From the NCBI GenBank assembly GCA_028283025.1, contig JAPYNO010000043.1, positions 1 through 48,756 of the forward strand: a stretch of 48,756 bases of DNA. The letters run 5' to 3'. A program made the position numbers and the translations under genes. Each line of letters begins with the position of its first letter. Position 1 is the stretch's first letter. Below are positions 8,541-16,902 of this stretch, one piece after another. Source of the DNA: Pseudomonadales bacterium. Its GTDB lineage: Bacteria > Pseudomonadota > Gammaproteobacteria > Pseudomonadales > Azotimanducaceae. Under the pieces are notes generated by a model. It saw only the letters and a program-made list of their open reading frames with translations. It made no database searches and was not told the DNA's origin.

Positions 8541-8576
8541 AAAACAGCTTGACGAGAAGCCTATTGGAACCAAGTC

Positions 8577-10331
8577 GTGCAGACACCCAACTTTGAGACG
8601 GAGGTACTGATCGTCGGCACCGGCCCTGCCGGTGGCAGTGCCGCAGCCCTCCTCTCCTCTTACGGCATTGATAACTTGGTCGTCAATCAGTTCGGCTGGA
8701 CCGCGCGCACGCCAAGGGCGCATATCACGAATCAGCGCACCATGGAAGTTTTCCGCGACCTCGGCCTGGAGTCGGAAGTCTTGAGTTTGTCGACACCCGC
8801 AGACCTGATGGGCGAAAACACCTACTGCACGAGCTTGTCTGGTGAGGAGTTCGGACGCATCAAAACTTGGGGCACGCACCCGCTGCGCCGTGCAGATTTT
8901 GAACTTGCAAGCCCCTGCAAGCTCGCCGACATCCCACAAGACCTTTTGGAGCCGATTCAAATTCGCGCCGCCGCGCATCGGGGGTCGAAAGTCCGCTTCG
9001 ACACCGAGTACATCAGCATGACGCAGGACGAAGCCGGCGTGACATCCACCTTGCTCGATCGTCTCACGGGCGAACACTTCACAGTCCGCTGCAAGTACCT
9101 GATCGGTGCCGATGGCGCGAACTCCAAGGTCGTGGACGATGCCGGACTGCCGGTGGAAGGTGAGATGAACCTCTCTGGTTCCATGAACATGGTGTTCAAA
9201 GCCGATCTCTCGAAGTACGTAGCCTATCGGCCAAGCGTACTTTACTGGGTGATTCAGCCAGGCTCGGACGTTGGCGGACTCGGCATCGGCGTGGTGAGAA
9301 TGGTGCGGCCTTGGTGGCGCTGGCTGGCAATTTGGGGATACGATATCGCGGAGCGCCCGCCGGAACTTAACGAGCAGCTCGCCACGCACCTAGTGCACAA
9401 GCTGATTGGCGACGACACCATCCCCGTCAAGATCGAATCGACCTCGACTTGGGCGGTCAACAACGCCTTCGTTAGCCGCAACACCAATGGGCGAGTGTTC
9501 TGCATGGGCGATGCCACGCATCGCCACCCGCCGACCAACGGCCTCGGCTCCAACACGTCTATTCAGGACGCCTTCAACCTCTGCTGGAAACTGGCCTTGG
9601 TGCTCAAAGGCAAAGCGGCGCCAAGTCTGCTTGACAGCTACGATGCTGAGCGCACGCCTGTGGCCGAACAGATCGTCAAGCGCGCTAATAAGAGCCTTGA
9701 CGACTTTCCGCCGATTCTGCAAGCGCTCGGCCTCTTCAACACGCAAGACCCCGAGCAGATGGTCAAGAACATTGCCGGGCGCAAGGCATCCACGCCAGAA
9801 GCGGCCAAACAACGCGCCGCACTCATTCACGCCATCAATTCGACGCATTATGTGTACAACGCGCATGGTGTCGAAATGAATCAGAGGTACGACTCGGCAG
9901 CAGTCGTGCCCGATGGCAGTCCGATGCCCGAATACGCTCGCGATGCCGAACTCTACCATCAGCAGAGCAGCCGTCCCGGCGCGCCGCTGCCGCATGTATG
10001 GCTCGAAAAAGCAAAGAGCAAGGCATCGACCTTGGATATTCGGCCTTGCGGCAGTTTCGCGCTTTTGACTGGCACCGGCGGCGAAGCATGGGTTGATGCG
10101 AGCGCGAAGCTGAGCGATGAGCTTGATATAGATATCCGCGCAGCCTTGATCGGACCGGGTAAGGAATATCAGGACACCTACGGCGACTATGCTCGAATCC
10201 GCGAAACCGAAGAACACGGCGCACTGCTAGTGAGGCCGGACAACATCATCGCTTGGCGGTGCAACGCACTGCCAGACAACCCGACAAGCGCCCTTCGGGA
10301 TGCGCTTTCCAAAATGCTCGGCAAGAAGTGA
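8577..10331 (+). CDS. FAD-dependent phenol monooxygenase, 2,4-dichlorophenol hydroxylase (TfdB)-like
   Basis: A 584-aa single-component flavin hydroxylase that ortho-hydroxylates phenols to catechols with NAD(P)H and O2. FAD site: GTGPAGGSAA at 14-23, the DG motif YLIGADGANSKV near 174, and the GD motif GRVFCMGDATHRHPPTNGLG near 305-324. Long stretches match what I remember of TfdB (RAHITNQRTMEVFRDLGLE; SVLYWVIQPGSDVGGLGIGV; NAHGVEMNQRYDS), and the length is within about 15 residues. The C-terminal thioredoxin-like domain is present. The start is GTG with only a weak ribosome site. It supplies the catechol for the dioxygenase at 5586-6356 and lies just after the right arm of the inverted repeat. 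Confidence 0.93.
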   Translation: MQTPNFETEVLIVGTGPAGGSAAALLSSYGIDNLVVNQFGWTARTPRAHITNQRTMEVFRDLGLESEVLSLSTPADLMGENTYCTSLSGEEFGRIKTWGTHPLRRADFELASPCKLADIPQDLLEPIQIRAAAHRGSKVRFDTEYISMTQDEAGVTSTLLDRLTGEHFTVRCKYLIGADGANSKVVDDAGLPVEGEMNLSGSMNMVFKADLSKYVAYRPSVLYWVIQPGSDVGGLGIGVVRMVRPWWRWLAIWGYDIAERPPELNEQLATHLVHKLIGDDTIPVKIESTSTWAVNNAFVSRNTNGRVFCMGDATHRHPPTNGLGSNTSIQDAFNLCWKLALVLKGKAAPSLLDSYDAERTPVAEQIVKRANKSLDDFPPILQALGLFNTQDPEQMVKNIAGRKASTPEAAKQRAALIHAINSTHYVYNAHGVEMNQRYDSAAVVPDGSPMPEYARDAELYHQQSSRPGAPLPHVWLEKAKSKASTLDIRPCGSFALLTGTGGEAWVDASAKLSDELDIDIRAALIGPGKEYQDTYGDYARIRETEEHGALLVRPDNIIAWRCNALPDNPTSALRDALSKMLGKK

Positions 10332-10380
10332 ACTTCCGGGCACGCTTTCAACTTATTTATCAGAACATTTGGAGACCCTC

Positions 10381-10941
10381 ATGATTGTCAGCAAAAGTAA
10401 TTCTAGCCCGGCGTTCGAGAAGATCGACGTGACCCCTTGGGTAAAGCCGAAGCTCGGGCAGCAGATGTCTTTCGAGGTCAATCTCGTGGCCGAATCACGG
10501 GGCGGGATGAAGAAGGTCGCGGTGGTCGAACCCAATTTGCCCTCGTGGAGCGCTTTTGAGATCAACTGCGACGAGGGCACTGCGCTCGGCGGCAGAGACG
10601 AAGCGCCGCCGCCACTCGGCTACCTCTCCGCTGGCATTGCCTTTTGCCTGCTGACGCACCTCAGCGCCTTTATCAGATCCAAGGGTATGAACATCACCAG
10701 CCTCAAGCTTGAGCAACGCACAAAGTTCTCGACAACCCTAGTCACCGAAGCCGAGAACGACGGCGATTTTCGCGGGCGTTGCCACGGTGTCGAGACGCAT
10801 GTGCTCATCAAGGGCGACCACAGTGCCGATGACATACACGCGCTCGCAAAGGAGTCGGAAGCTGCATGCATGGCCATGCAATCCATTGTCAATGCGACAC
10901 CTGCTTCGACCAGGTTGTATTTGAACGGCGCTCAAATATGA
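10381..10941 (+). CDS. OsmC-like protein
   Basis: A 186-aa protein with the OsmC/Ohr layout: an N-terminal beta region (MSFEVNLVAESRGGMKK) and a helix with a cysteine (PPPLGYLSAGIAFCLLTHL, about 79-97), then a second half ending near CMAMQSIVNATP with another cysteine. OsmC/Ohr proteins reduce organic hydroperoxides using two cysteines; whether these two are correctly placed needs a structure comparison. It lies 49 nt after the monooxygenase with a GGAG ribosome site and its stop overlaps the receptor start (ATGA). A role in handling peroxide from uncoupled flavin turnover is plausible but inferred. Confidence 0.75.
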   Translation: MIVSKSNSSPAFEKIDVTPWVKPKLGQQMSFEVNLVAESRGGMKKVAVVEPNLPSWSAFEINCDEGTALGGRDEAPPPLGYLSAGIAFCLLTHLSAFIRSKGMNITSLKLEQRTKFSTTLVTEAENDGDFRGRCHGVETHVLIKGDHSADDIHALAKESEAACMAMQSIVNATPASTRLYLNGAQI

Positions 10942-13247
10942 ATGCGATCTCGGTGAAGAGAGCACTTGCATCGTGCCTCGCTTTGTCGTTGACGTTGGGT
11001 CACGACACTCAAGCACAAGTGCTCGAAGAGATCGTCGTCACGGCCACCAAGCGGCAGGAAAGCCTGCAGGATGTGCCGGTGTCAGTGGCTGCGATCACTG
11101 CCGAGACCATTGAAAACATGGGTATTGTCGATATGGAAGAGATTTCTTTGCACATTCCAAACTTCGAAGCGGCGATTTCCACCATCCTGCCGAATTTGTA
11201 TGTACGCGGACTCGGCACAGGCACTTCACACTCGATCGAACAGCCGGTGGGTCGCTTTGTCGATGATGTGTATATCGGCCGCGGCGCCGCGAGCATGCTT
11301 GGGTTTCTCGATGTGCAAGCCGTTGAGGTGTTGCGCGGCCCGCAAGGCACTCTCTTCGGCAAAAACACGCTCGCAGGTGCGATGATCATTCGCACAGGAA
11401 ACCCGACTGACGAGCCGGAAAGCAAGGTCAATGTCGGGCTTAGCAGCTACAGCACTCAAGGCGACTTCATGGAGGTCGATGGCTACGCATCCGCACCGAT
11501 TTCCGACAGCACGCGGGCGCGCTTGGCGTTTCGCTACGCGGAAAGTGATGCCTATCTCGAAAACCGCTTGAACGGACCCGATGGCGGCACTCGCGAAGAC
11601 ACCTCGCTTCGCCTCAAGCTTGAGCAGGACTTGGGCGCAAACACGACGGTAGAGATCAAGCTCGAACACGGCGAATACGAGACCGAGGGCAATACTTCAA
11701 TGGAGATTGTCGGCCCGCCGGAGAGCAACCCGAGGCTTGCCAATGTGTTTCGCTTCATGTCGCCCGGCTGGCGCGGCGACCTCGATTGGAAGGCTGACTA
11801 CGCTTGCGCCGACGACCCACCCGTCAAGCACAGCTTGCCCGGATTTTGCCCCGGCCGCGACCAAGATGTGCAAGCCGCTGTCTTGCGTATCACCCACGAT
11901 GTGGAAGCCGGTGAGTTGTTGTCCATCACGGGCTATCAGCAATACGAGTTCCTCGATCGCTTCTATGCCGTTGACATGGGCATCGCGGGAGGCGCCTACA
12001 ACGCGCTCCGCGATGAAAATTACGACTCTATTTCGCAGGAGTTCAGATTTACGTCTAGCACAGATGGCGACTCGGATTACATTTTCGGCCTGTACTACGA
12101 GAACTCGAATCTCTATCGATTCAGCAACACAGACCTCGACTTCACGCGATTCCCGGGCTCGCCGCTCAAAATTCAGCAGGACGAAGTATTCTATCAAAAG
12201 ACCGAGACGCTTGCGCTCTTTGGTCAGTATCGACGCCAGCTCGGGGACCGGTTTGCGGTTTCCCTCGGCGGACGCCTGACGGACGAAACCAAGGACTACA
12301 AGTTCGCGCGCTACTACGAGCCTTTTGCGACACCTTACAACCCTAGGATCGTCACGCCATTTCCGCGCGGACCTTTCGGCCCGCTCGAAGCCGCTATTGA
12401 TCGGCCTACGGAATCACGCGGGGAGACTCGCTTCACGCCATCGCTGAATGTGCGCTACGAGATGTCCGATACGCTCATGGTCTATGCAGCGGCATCCCAA
12501 GGCTATAAGGCCGGAGGATTCAGTGACCGCGTGACCGCCGACCCCGAGGATTCCATTCAGTTTGAAGAGTAACTGGTCAACGCCATTGAAGTTGGCGCCA
12601 AAGGCATCTTCCTCAACGGCGTCCTCGAACTGAACGCAGCATTTTTCCACATGCAGATAGACGACCTGCAAGTGTCTTCATCAATTCCCGGCACGGTCGC
12701 CTTCCAAGTACAGAACGCGGCTGAGGCTGTCAGTCAAGGATTTGAACTCGATGGTCGATGGTCATTGGGCGACGATTGGCTAATCGGCGGCAGCCTCGCC
12801 TACACGGATGCCTATTATGATAGTTTCCCACGCGCTGATTGCACGCCGGGGCAGGCGGCGGCATTCGGCGGCCCCGGCTGCACGCAGGACTTGCAAGGCG
12901 AAACGCTGATCTTTGCGCCGGATTGGAAGGGGACGCTGTTTGTCGAATATCGCACCGAAGTCATGAGCGCGTGGGAGATGAGCATGCGCGCTGATTTCAC
13001 ATATTCTGCCGAATACTACACAGACTCGCCACTGAGTCCGGGCACCTTGCAAGACGACTACCAAATAATCAACGTATCCCTATGGCTTAAGAGCCCGAGT
13101 CATCGCTATTCAATTGGCCTGATCGGACGCAACTTGGGCGAAGAAGCCTATCGACGTTTTGGACTTGCGAGCCCTGGTTCTGGAATCTATCTTGCTGAAC
13201 TCAATCTGCCACGGCGAATCATGCTCAAAGCGAGTGCGAAGTTTTGA
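10938..13247 (+). pseudogene. TonB-dependent outer membrane receptor with one in-frame stop
   Basis: A 770-codon frame for a ligand-gated outer membrane channel driven by TonB. Signal peptide at 1-28 (ends TQAQ), TonB box LEEIVVTATKRQ, plug domain with NLYVRGLG and EVLRGPQGTLFGKN, then a 22-strand-type barrel ending in LKASAKF. Codon 545 is TAA (12570-12572); the same frame continues without shift through NAIEVGAKGIFLNG to the terminal aromatic residue. One base change (for example GAA to TAA) explains it, so this is either a very recent inactivation or a sequence error. It is translationally coupled to the OsmC-like gene and, with the catabolic genes, would import the aromatic substrate. Confidence 0.9.
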
Positions 13248-13383
13248 GATAGCCGCCAACAACCGCACGCCGTGGTTGATTGCGGTGTGCTTCGCAAGAC
13301 ACGGTATCGGCGGCTCAGCATCAGTGTGTGGGCGACCTATGCGTTTTAGCGGAGTGCATGGATAAGGCATTACACTATCCGGC

Positions 13384-16300
13384 ATGACTAAATTTTTCAG
13401 CGCGCCGATACTCAACACCCCCTATGCGCCGCCGACGCGGCATTGGGAGCTTGACGCTCGCAGGCGGCCAACCGGCAAAATCGTGAACACGCGCCGCGAA
13501 GCCAAGTACACCACCGCCGTACCAATGGCCAAGGGCAGCGACCCTGGCCTTTTTGCCGAAGGTGATGCAAGCAAGGCGCAAAAGCACGATCCAATGCCTA
13601 TCATCAACGAGATTCGAGGCCGCGTCAAAGCTTGGCGACGACTACCCCCCGAACGCTGTGGTGTCACGCCGACCACCGCACGGCTCCTTCGCCACTGGCG
13701 AGAGCACGACTTTCAAGCGCGGCGACCGTTCTTTTGCCAAGTTGAAGCGGCGGAGACCGCCATCTGGCTTGCCGAAGTCGCAGGCTGCCCGGGGGGCGGC
13801 GCGGCCGCGCACCAAGATGTGCGTCATCATATTCAAGGCGCCAACGAATACGCCAACCCTGAACTCTATCGAATCGCCCTCAAGCTCGCGACTGGCGCAG
13901 GCAAGACAACCGTGATGGCCATGCTCATCGCTTGGCAAACCCTAAATGCCGTGCGCATGCCGAGCAGCCCGCGGTTCACGAGCGGTTTTCTCATTGTCAC
14001 TCCCGGCATTACCATCCGTGACCGCTTGGCGGTACTCGAGCCCAACCATCCCGACAACTTCTACAAGAAGTTCGAGCTCGTTCCGAGCGATATGCGCTCG
14101 CAGCTTGGCAGGGCGAAGATTGTTATCACCAATTTCCATGCGTTCAAGCCGCAAGAACGCACGAAATTAAGCGCAGGGGGCAGGAAATTGCTCGCAGGTA
14201 ACGGCGAGCCAATTTCGACCATGGAAACCGAAGGCCAGATGCTCTCGCGTGTGTGTTCAGAATTGCTGGCCATGAAGAATGTGATGGTCATCAACGACGA
14301 GGCACATCACTGCTATCGCGAGAAGCGAGGCGACTCCGAAGAAGGCAACAAGGATAGTGATGCGAAAGCAGAGGCCAAGCACAACACCGAATCGGCGCGT
14401 CTATGGATCAGCGGCATTGAAATTCTTCAGCGACAGGTCGGCGTGCGCTATGTGTTCGACCTCTCCGCCACACCGTTCTTCTTGAGTGGGTCAGGGTACC
14501 GTGAAGGTACGCTTTTCCCATGGACAATGAGTGATTTTTCGCTGCTCGATGCCATCGAATGCGGCATCGTCAAGCTACCTCGGGTGCCTGTCGCCGATGA
14601 TGTCTCCATAGGTGAATTGCCGCGCTTCCGCGAATTGTGGAAGCATGTAGGCTCGCAACTGCCGAAGAAAAGGCGCAAGCTTGCCAGCCTGCTTGAGCCG
14701 GCTGCCTTGCCGACCGACCTCGAAAATGCACTGACCACGCTCTACGGCCACTACCGGCAGACCTTTGATAAATGGCAAGCCGCTGGTATCCTCATGCCGC
14801 CAGTGTTCATTGTGGTGTGTAACAACATCGCGACATCCGAGCTTGTCTACAAGTTTATCGCTGGCTTTGAGCCAGAAGATAGCAACGGATTCGCCACCCC
14901 AGGGCGTCTCGATCTCTTTTCTAACTATTCGAGAGACGGCGTGCGCCTTGAGCGGCCACGCACACTCCTGATCGACAGCGAGCAACTCGAATCGAGCGAA
15001 ACTCTGAGCGACACCTTCCTCAAGGCCGCAGAAGATGAAATCATAAGCTTCAAGCGCGAACTACAAGAGCGCAAGCGCGACACCCAAGCCGATCTGACGG
15101 TCGAAGACCTCCTGCGCGAAACCTTGAACACGGTCGGCAAGCCCGCTCGCCTCGGCGCCTCGATTCGCTGCGTGGTATCGGTCGCCATGCTATCCGAAGG
15201 ATGGGATGCCAATACCGTGACGCACATTCTCGGCGTCCGCGCCTTCGGCACGCAATTGTTGTGCGAACAGGTGGTGGGCAGAGCGCTTCGTCGTCAATCC
15301 TATGCAACGAATAACGAAGGCAAATTTGAAGTCGAATACGCCGATGTGCTCGGCATCCCCTTCGACTTCGCAGCCGAGCCCGTCGTCGCACCGCCGCGCG
15401 CGCCCGCCCCGCCCACGCATGTCCACGCCGTGCGCCCCGACCGCGATCATCTGCGGATCGAGTTCCCACGAGTGCAAGGCTATGCCTATGACCTTGGCGA
15501 TGAGAAACTCCACGCAACGTTCTCTGATGCGTCAGTTCTCAGATTGACGCCGGAAAAGGTCGGGCCGAAGCTCATAGAGAATCAGGGCATTCTCGGAGAG
15601 AGCATCAAACTCACGCCAGAGCTTTTGAACAGTGTCCGAAACTCAACGATTGCGTTTCATCTCACCAAATGTCTTGTGAAGACGCACTTCTGCGATGCGG
15701 ATCGCTCGCCGCGCCTGCATCTCTTCGATGACTTGCTCGGCATCGCACGCGAGTGGCTAGATAAGGGGTGCTTGGTATGCGAAGCAGGCACCAAGCCATC
15801 GCAATTGCTCTACTCGCTGCTCGCCGATGAAGCTTGTGTCAAGATCGTGCAGGCCATTCATGGCCGCTCCGGGAGACGACACATACGCGCCGTACTCGAT
15901 CCGTACAATCCCTGCGGCTCGACTGATGATGTCGATTTCCATACGACCAAGACCGACCTTTGGCAACCCGACTCAAACCGCAGCCATATCAGCCATGCCG
16001 TGTGCGACAGGGGTTGGGAGCGGCACTTCTGTTGGATTTTAGACAAGCATGAACGGGTGAAAAGCTATGTCAAGAACCACGGACTTGGCTTTACTGTGCC
16101 GTATCGAAAAGCTGGCAGGATGCACGAATATGTACCAGATTTCATTGTTGTTGTCAGTGAAAAGGACTTGAATCAATGGCATGTCGTGGTCGAGATCAAA
16201 GGCGAACAGACAGAAGAGTCCAAGATCAAGTCGCAGGCCATCCAGAACGAATGGCTGCCAGCCGTGAAAAAGCTTAAAAGATTTGGTCGCTGGGAATTCA

Positions 16301-16467
16301 TTGAACTCACCGATATCAATACCATGGAACACGAGTTCAACCGCTTTGTGGAGGGGCTGCCGCCGTGGCCGATACATGACTTCAAGGCGATGCTGGCAGC
16401 GGCGCCGCTTGAAGGGATTGATCTTGAGCGTCCGCCGTCCCCAAGTCGAGAAATCGACTTTTTCTGA
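13384..16467 (+). CDS. Type III-like restriction endonuclease subunit (helicase plus PD-(D/E)XK nuclease)
   Basis: A 1027-aa SF2 translocase and nuclease. Motif I ATGAGKTT is near residue 172, motif II NDEAHH near 304, motif III LSATPFF near 360, and motif VI EQVVGRALRR near 629. At the C-terminus VPDFIVVV near 917 and VVVEIKGEQ near 936 form the PD-(D/E)XK active site. This matches the family often named BPTD_3080-type restriction endonuclease. It would move along DNA and cleave when sites are unmethylated by the partner at 16903-19809. A TACACT element ends 7 nt before the ATG, so the mRNA may be almost leaderless. The 136-nt gap to the receptor gene has nothing else clear. Stop and next start overlap (TGATG). 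Confidence 0.9.
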   Translation: MTKFFSAPILNTPYAPPTRHWELDARRRPTGKIVNTRREAKYTTAVPMAKGSDPGLFAEGDASKAQKHDPMPIINEIRGRVKAWRRLPPERCGVTPTTARLLRHWREHDFQARRPFFCQVEAAETAIWLAEVAGCPGGGAAAHQDVRHHIQGANEYANPELYRIALKLATGAGKTTVMAMLIAWQTLNAVRMPSSPRFTSGFLIVTPGITIRDRLAVLEPNHPDNFYKKFELVPSDMRSQLGRAKIVITNFHAFKPQERTKLSAGGRKLLAGNGEPISTMETEGQMLSRVCSELLAMKNVMVINDEAHHCYREKRGDSEEGNKDSDAKAEAKHNTESARLWISGIEILQRQVGVRYVFDLSATPFFLSGSGYREGTLFPWTMSDFSLLDAIECGIVKLPRVPVADDVSIGELPRFRELWKHVGSQLPKKRRKLASLLEPAALPTDLENALTTLYGHYRQTFDKWQAAGILMPPVFIVVCNNIATSELVYKFIAGFEPEDSNGFATPGRLDLFSNYSRDGVRLERPRTLLIDSEQLESSETLSDTFLKAAEDEIISFKRELQERKRDTQADLTVEDLLRETLNTVGKPARLGASIRCVVSVAMLSEGWDANTVTHILGVRAFGTQLLCEQVVGRALRRQSYATNNEGKFEVEYADVLGIPFDFAAEPVVAPPRAPAPPTHVHAVRPDRDHLRIEFPRVQGYAYDLGDEKLHATFSDASVLRLTPEKVGPKLIENQGILGESIKLTPELLNSVRNSTIAFHLTKCLVKTHFCDADRSPRLHLFDDLLGIAREWLDKGCLVCEAGTKPSQLLYSLLADEACVKIVQAIHGRSGRRHIRAVLDPYNPCGSTDDVDFHTTKTDLWQPDSNRSHISHAVCDRGWERHFCWILDKHERVKSYVKNHGLGFTVPYRKAGRMHEYVPDFIVVVSEKDLNQWHVVVEIKGEQTEESKIKSQAIQNEWLPAVKKLKRFGRWEFIELTDINTMEHEFNRFVEGLPPWPIHDFKAMLAAAPLEGIDLERPPSPSREIDFF

Positions 16468-16880
16468 TGTACTTGTTGGACACCAATGTGGTCTCAGAGA
16501 TTCGCAAAGGAGATAGATGCGATGAGCAGGTCGCGAGCTGGTACCGAGGAACAGATGCCGCAACCTTGTATCTCAGCGTGATGGTGACAGGTGAGATACG
16601 GCGCGGCATCGAACGGGCAAGTGTTCGCGATCCTCGACAGGCCGAACACCTCTCCAACTGGCTCGAAAGCATCGAGCAACACTATCGCGGACGCATACTC
16701 GCGGTGGATGCTCGCATCGCCGATGAATGGGGCAAGATGACAGCGATACGCGCAGACCACGATGTTGACTGCCTGCTTGCTGCGACCGCCAAAGTGCACG
16801 GTCTGACGTTGGTCACGAGAAACGTCAAGCATGTTGAAGATTTGGGCGTCCAAGTGTTCAACCCCTTCGAATATTCTTGA
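16467..16880 (+). CDS. PIN-domain nuclease, VapC/FitB-like, embedded in the restriction operon
   Basis: A 137-aa PIN protein with the full acidic set: Asp5 in LLDTNVV, Glu43 in TGEIRRG, Asp101 in DHDVDCLLAATA and Asn119/Asp125 in TRNVKHVEDLG. Such proteins are Mg-dependent RNases and usually toxins held by an adjacent antitoxin. None is seen: the frame is coupled to the restriction subunit by a TGATG overlap and the methyltransferase starts 22 nt later. It may be a guard that is released when the system is lost or inhibited, or an effector of the system; both are inferences. Confidence 0.88.
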   Translation: MYLLDTNVVSEIRKGDRCDEQVASWYRGTDAATLYLSVMVTGEIRRGIERASVRDPRQAEHLSNWLESIEQHYRGRILAVDARIADEWGKMTAIRADHDVDCLLAATAKVHGLTLVTRNVKHVEDLGVQVFNPFEYS

Positions 16881-16902
16881 AACTTCAGCCGAGGCCCACG
16901 GT

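Noticed and set aside
8499-10217. Long open frames antisense to the monooxygenase gene (296 and 275 codons)
   Set aside because: They mirror the strong coding frame of the TfdB-like gene, have no recognisable motif and no ribosome site; typical of GC-rich genes.
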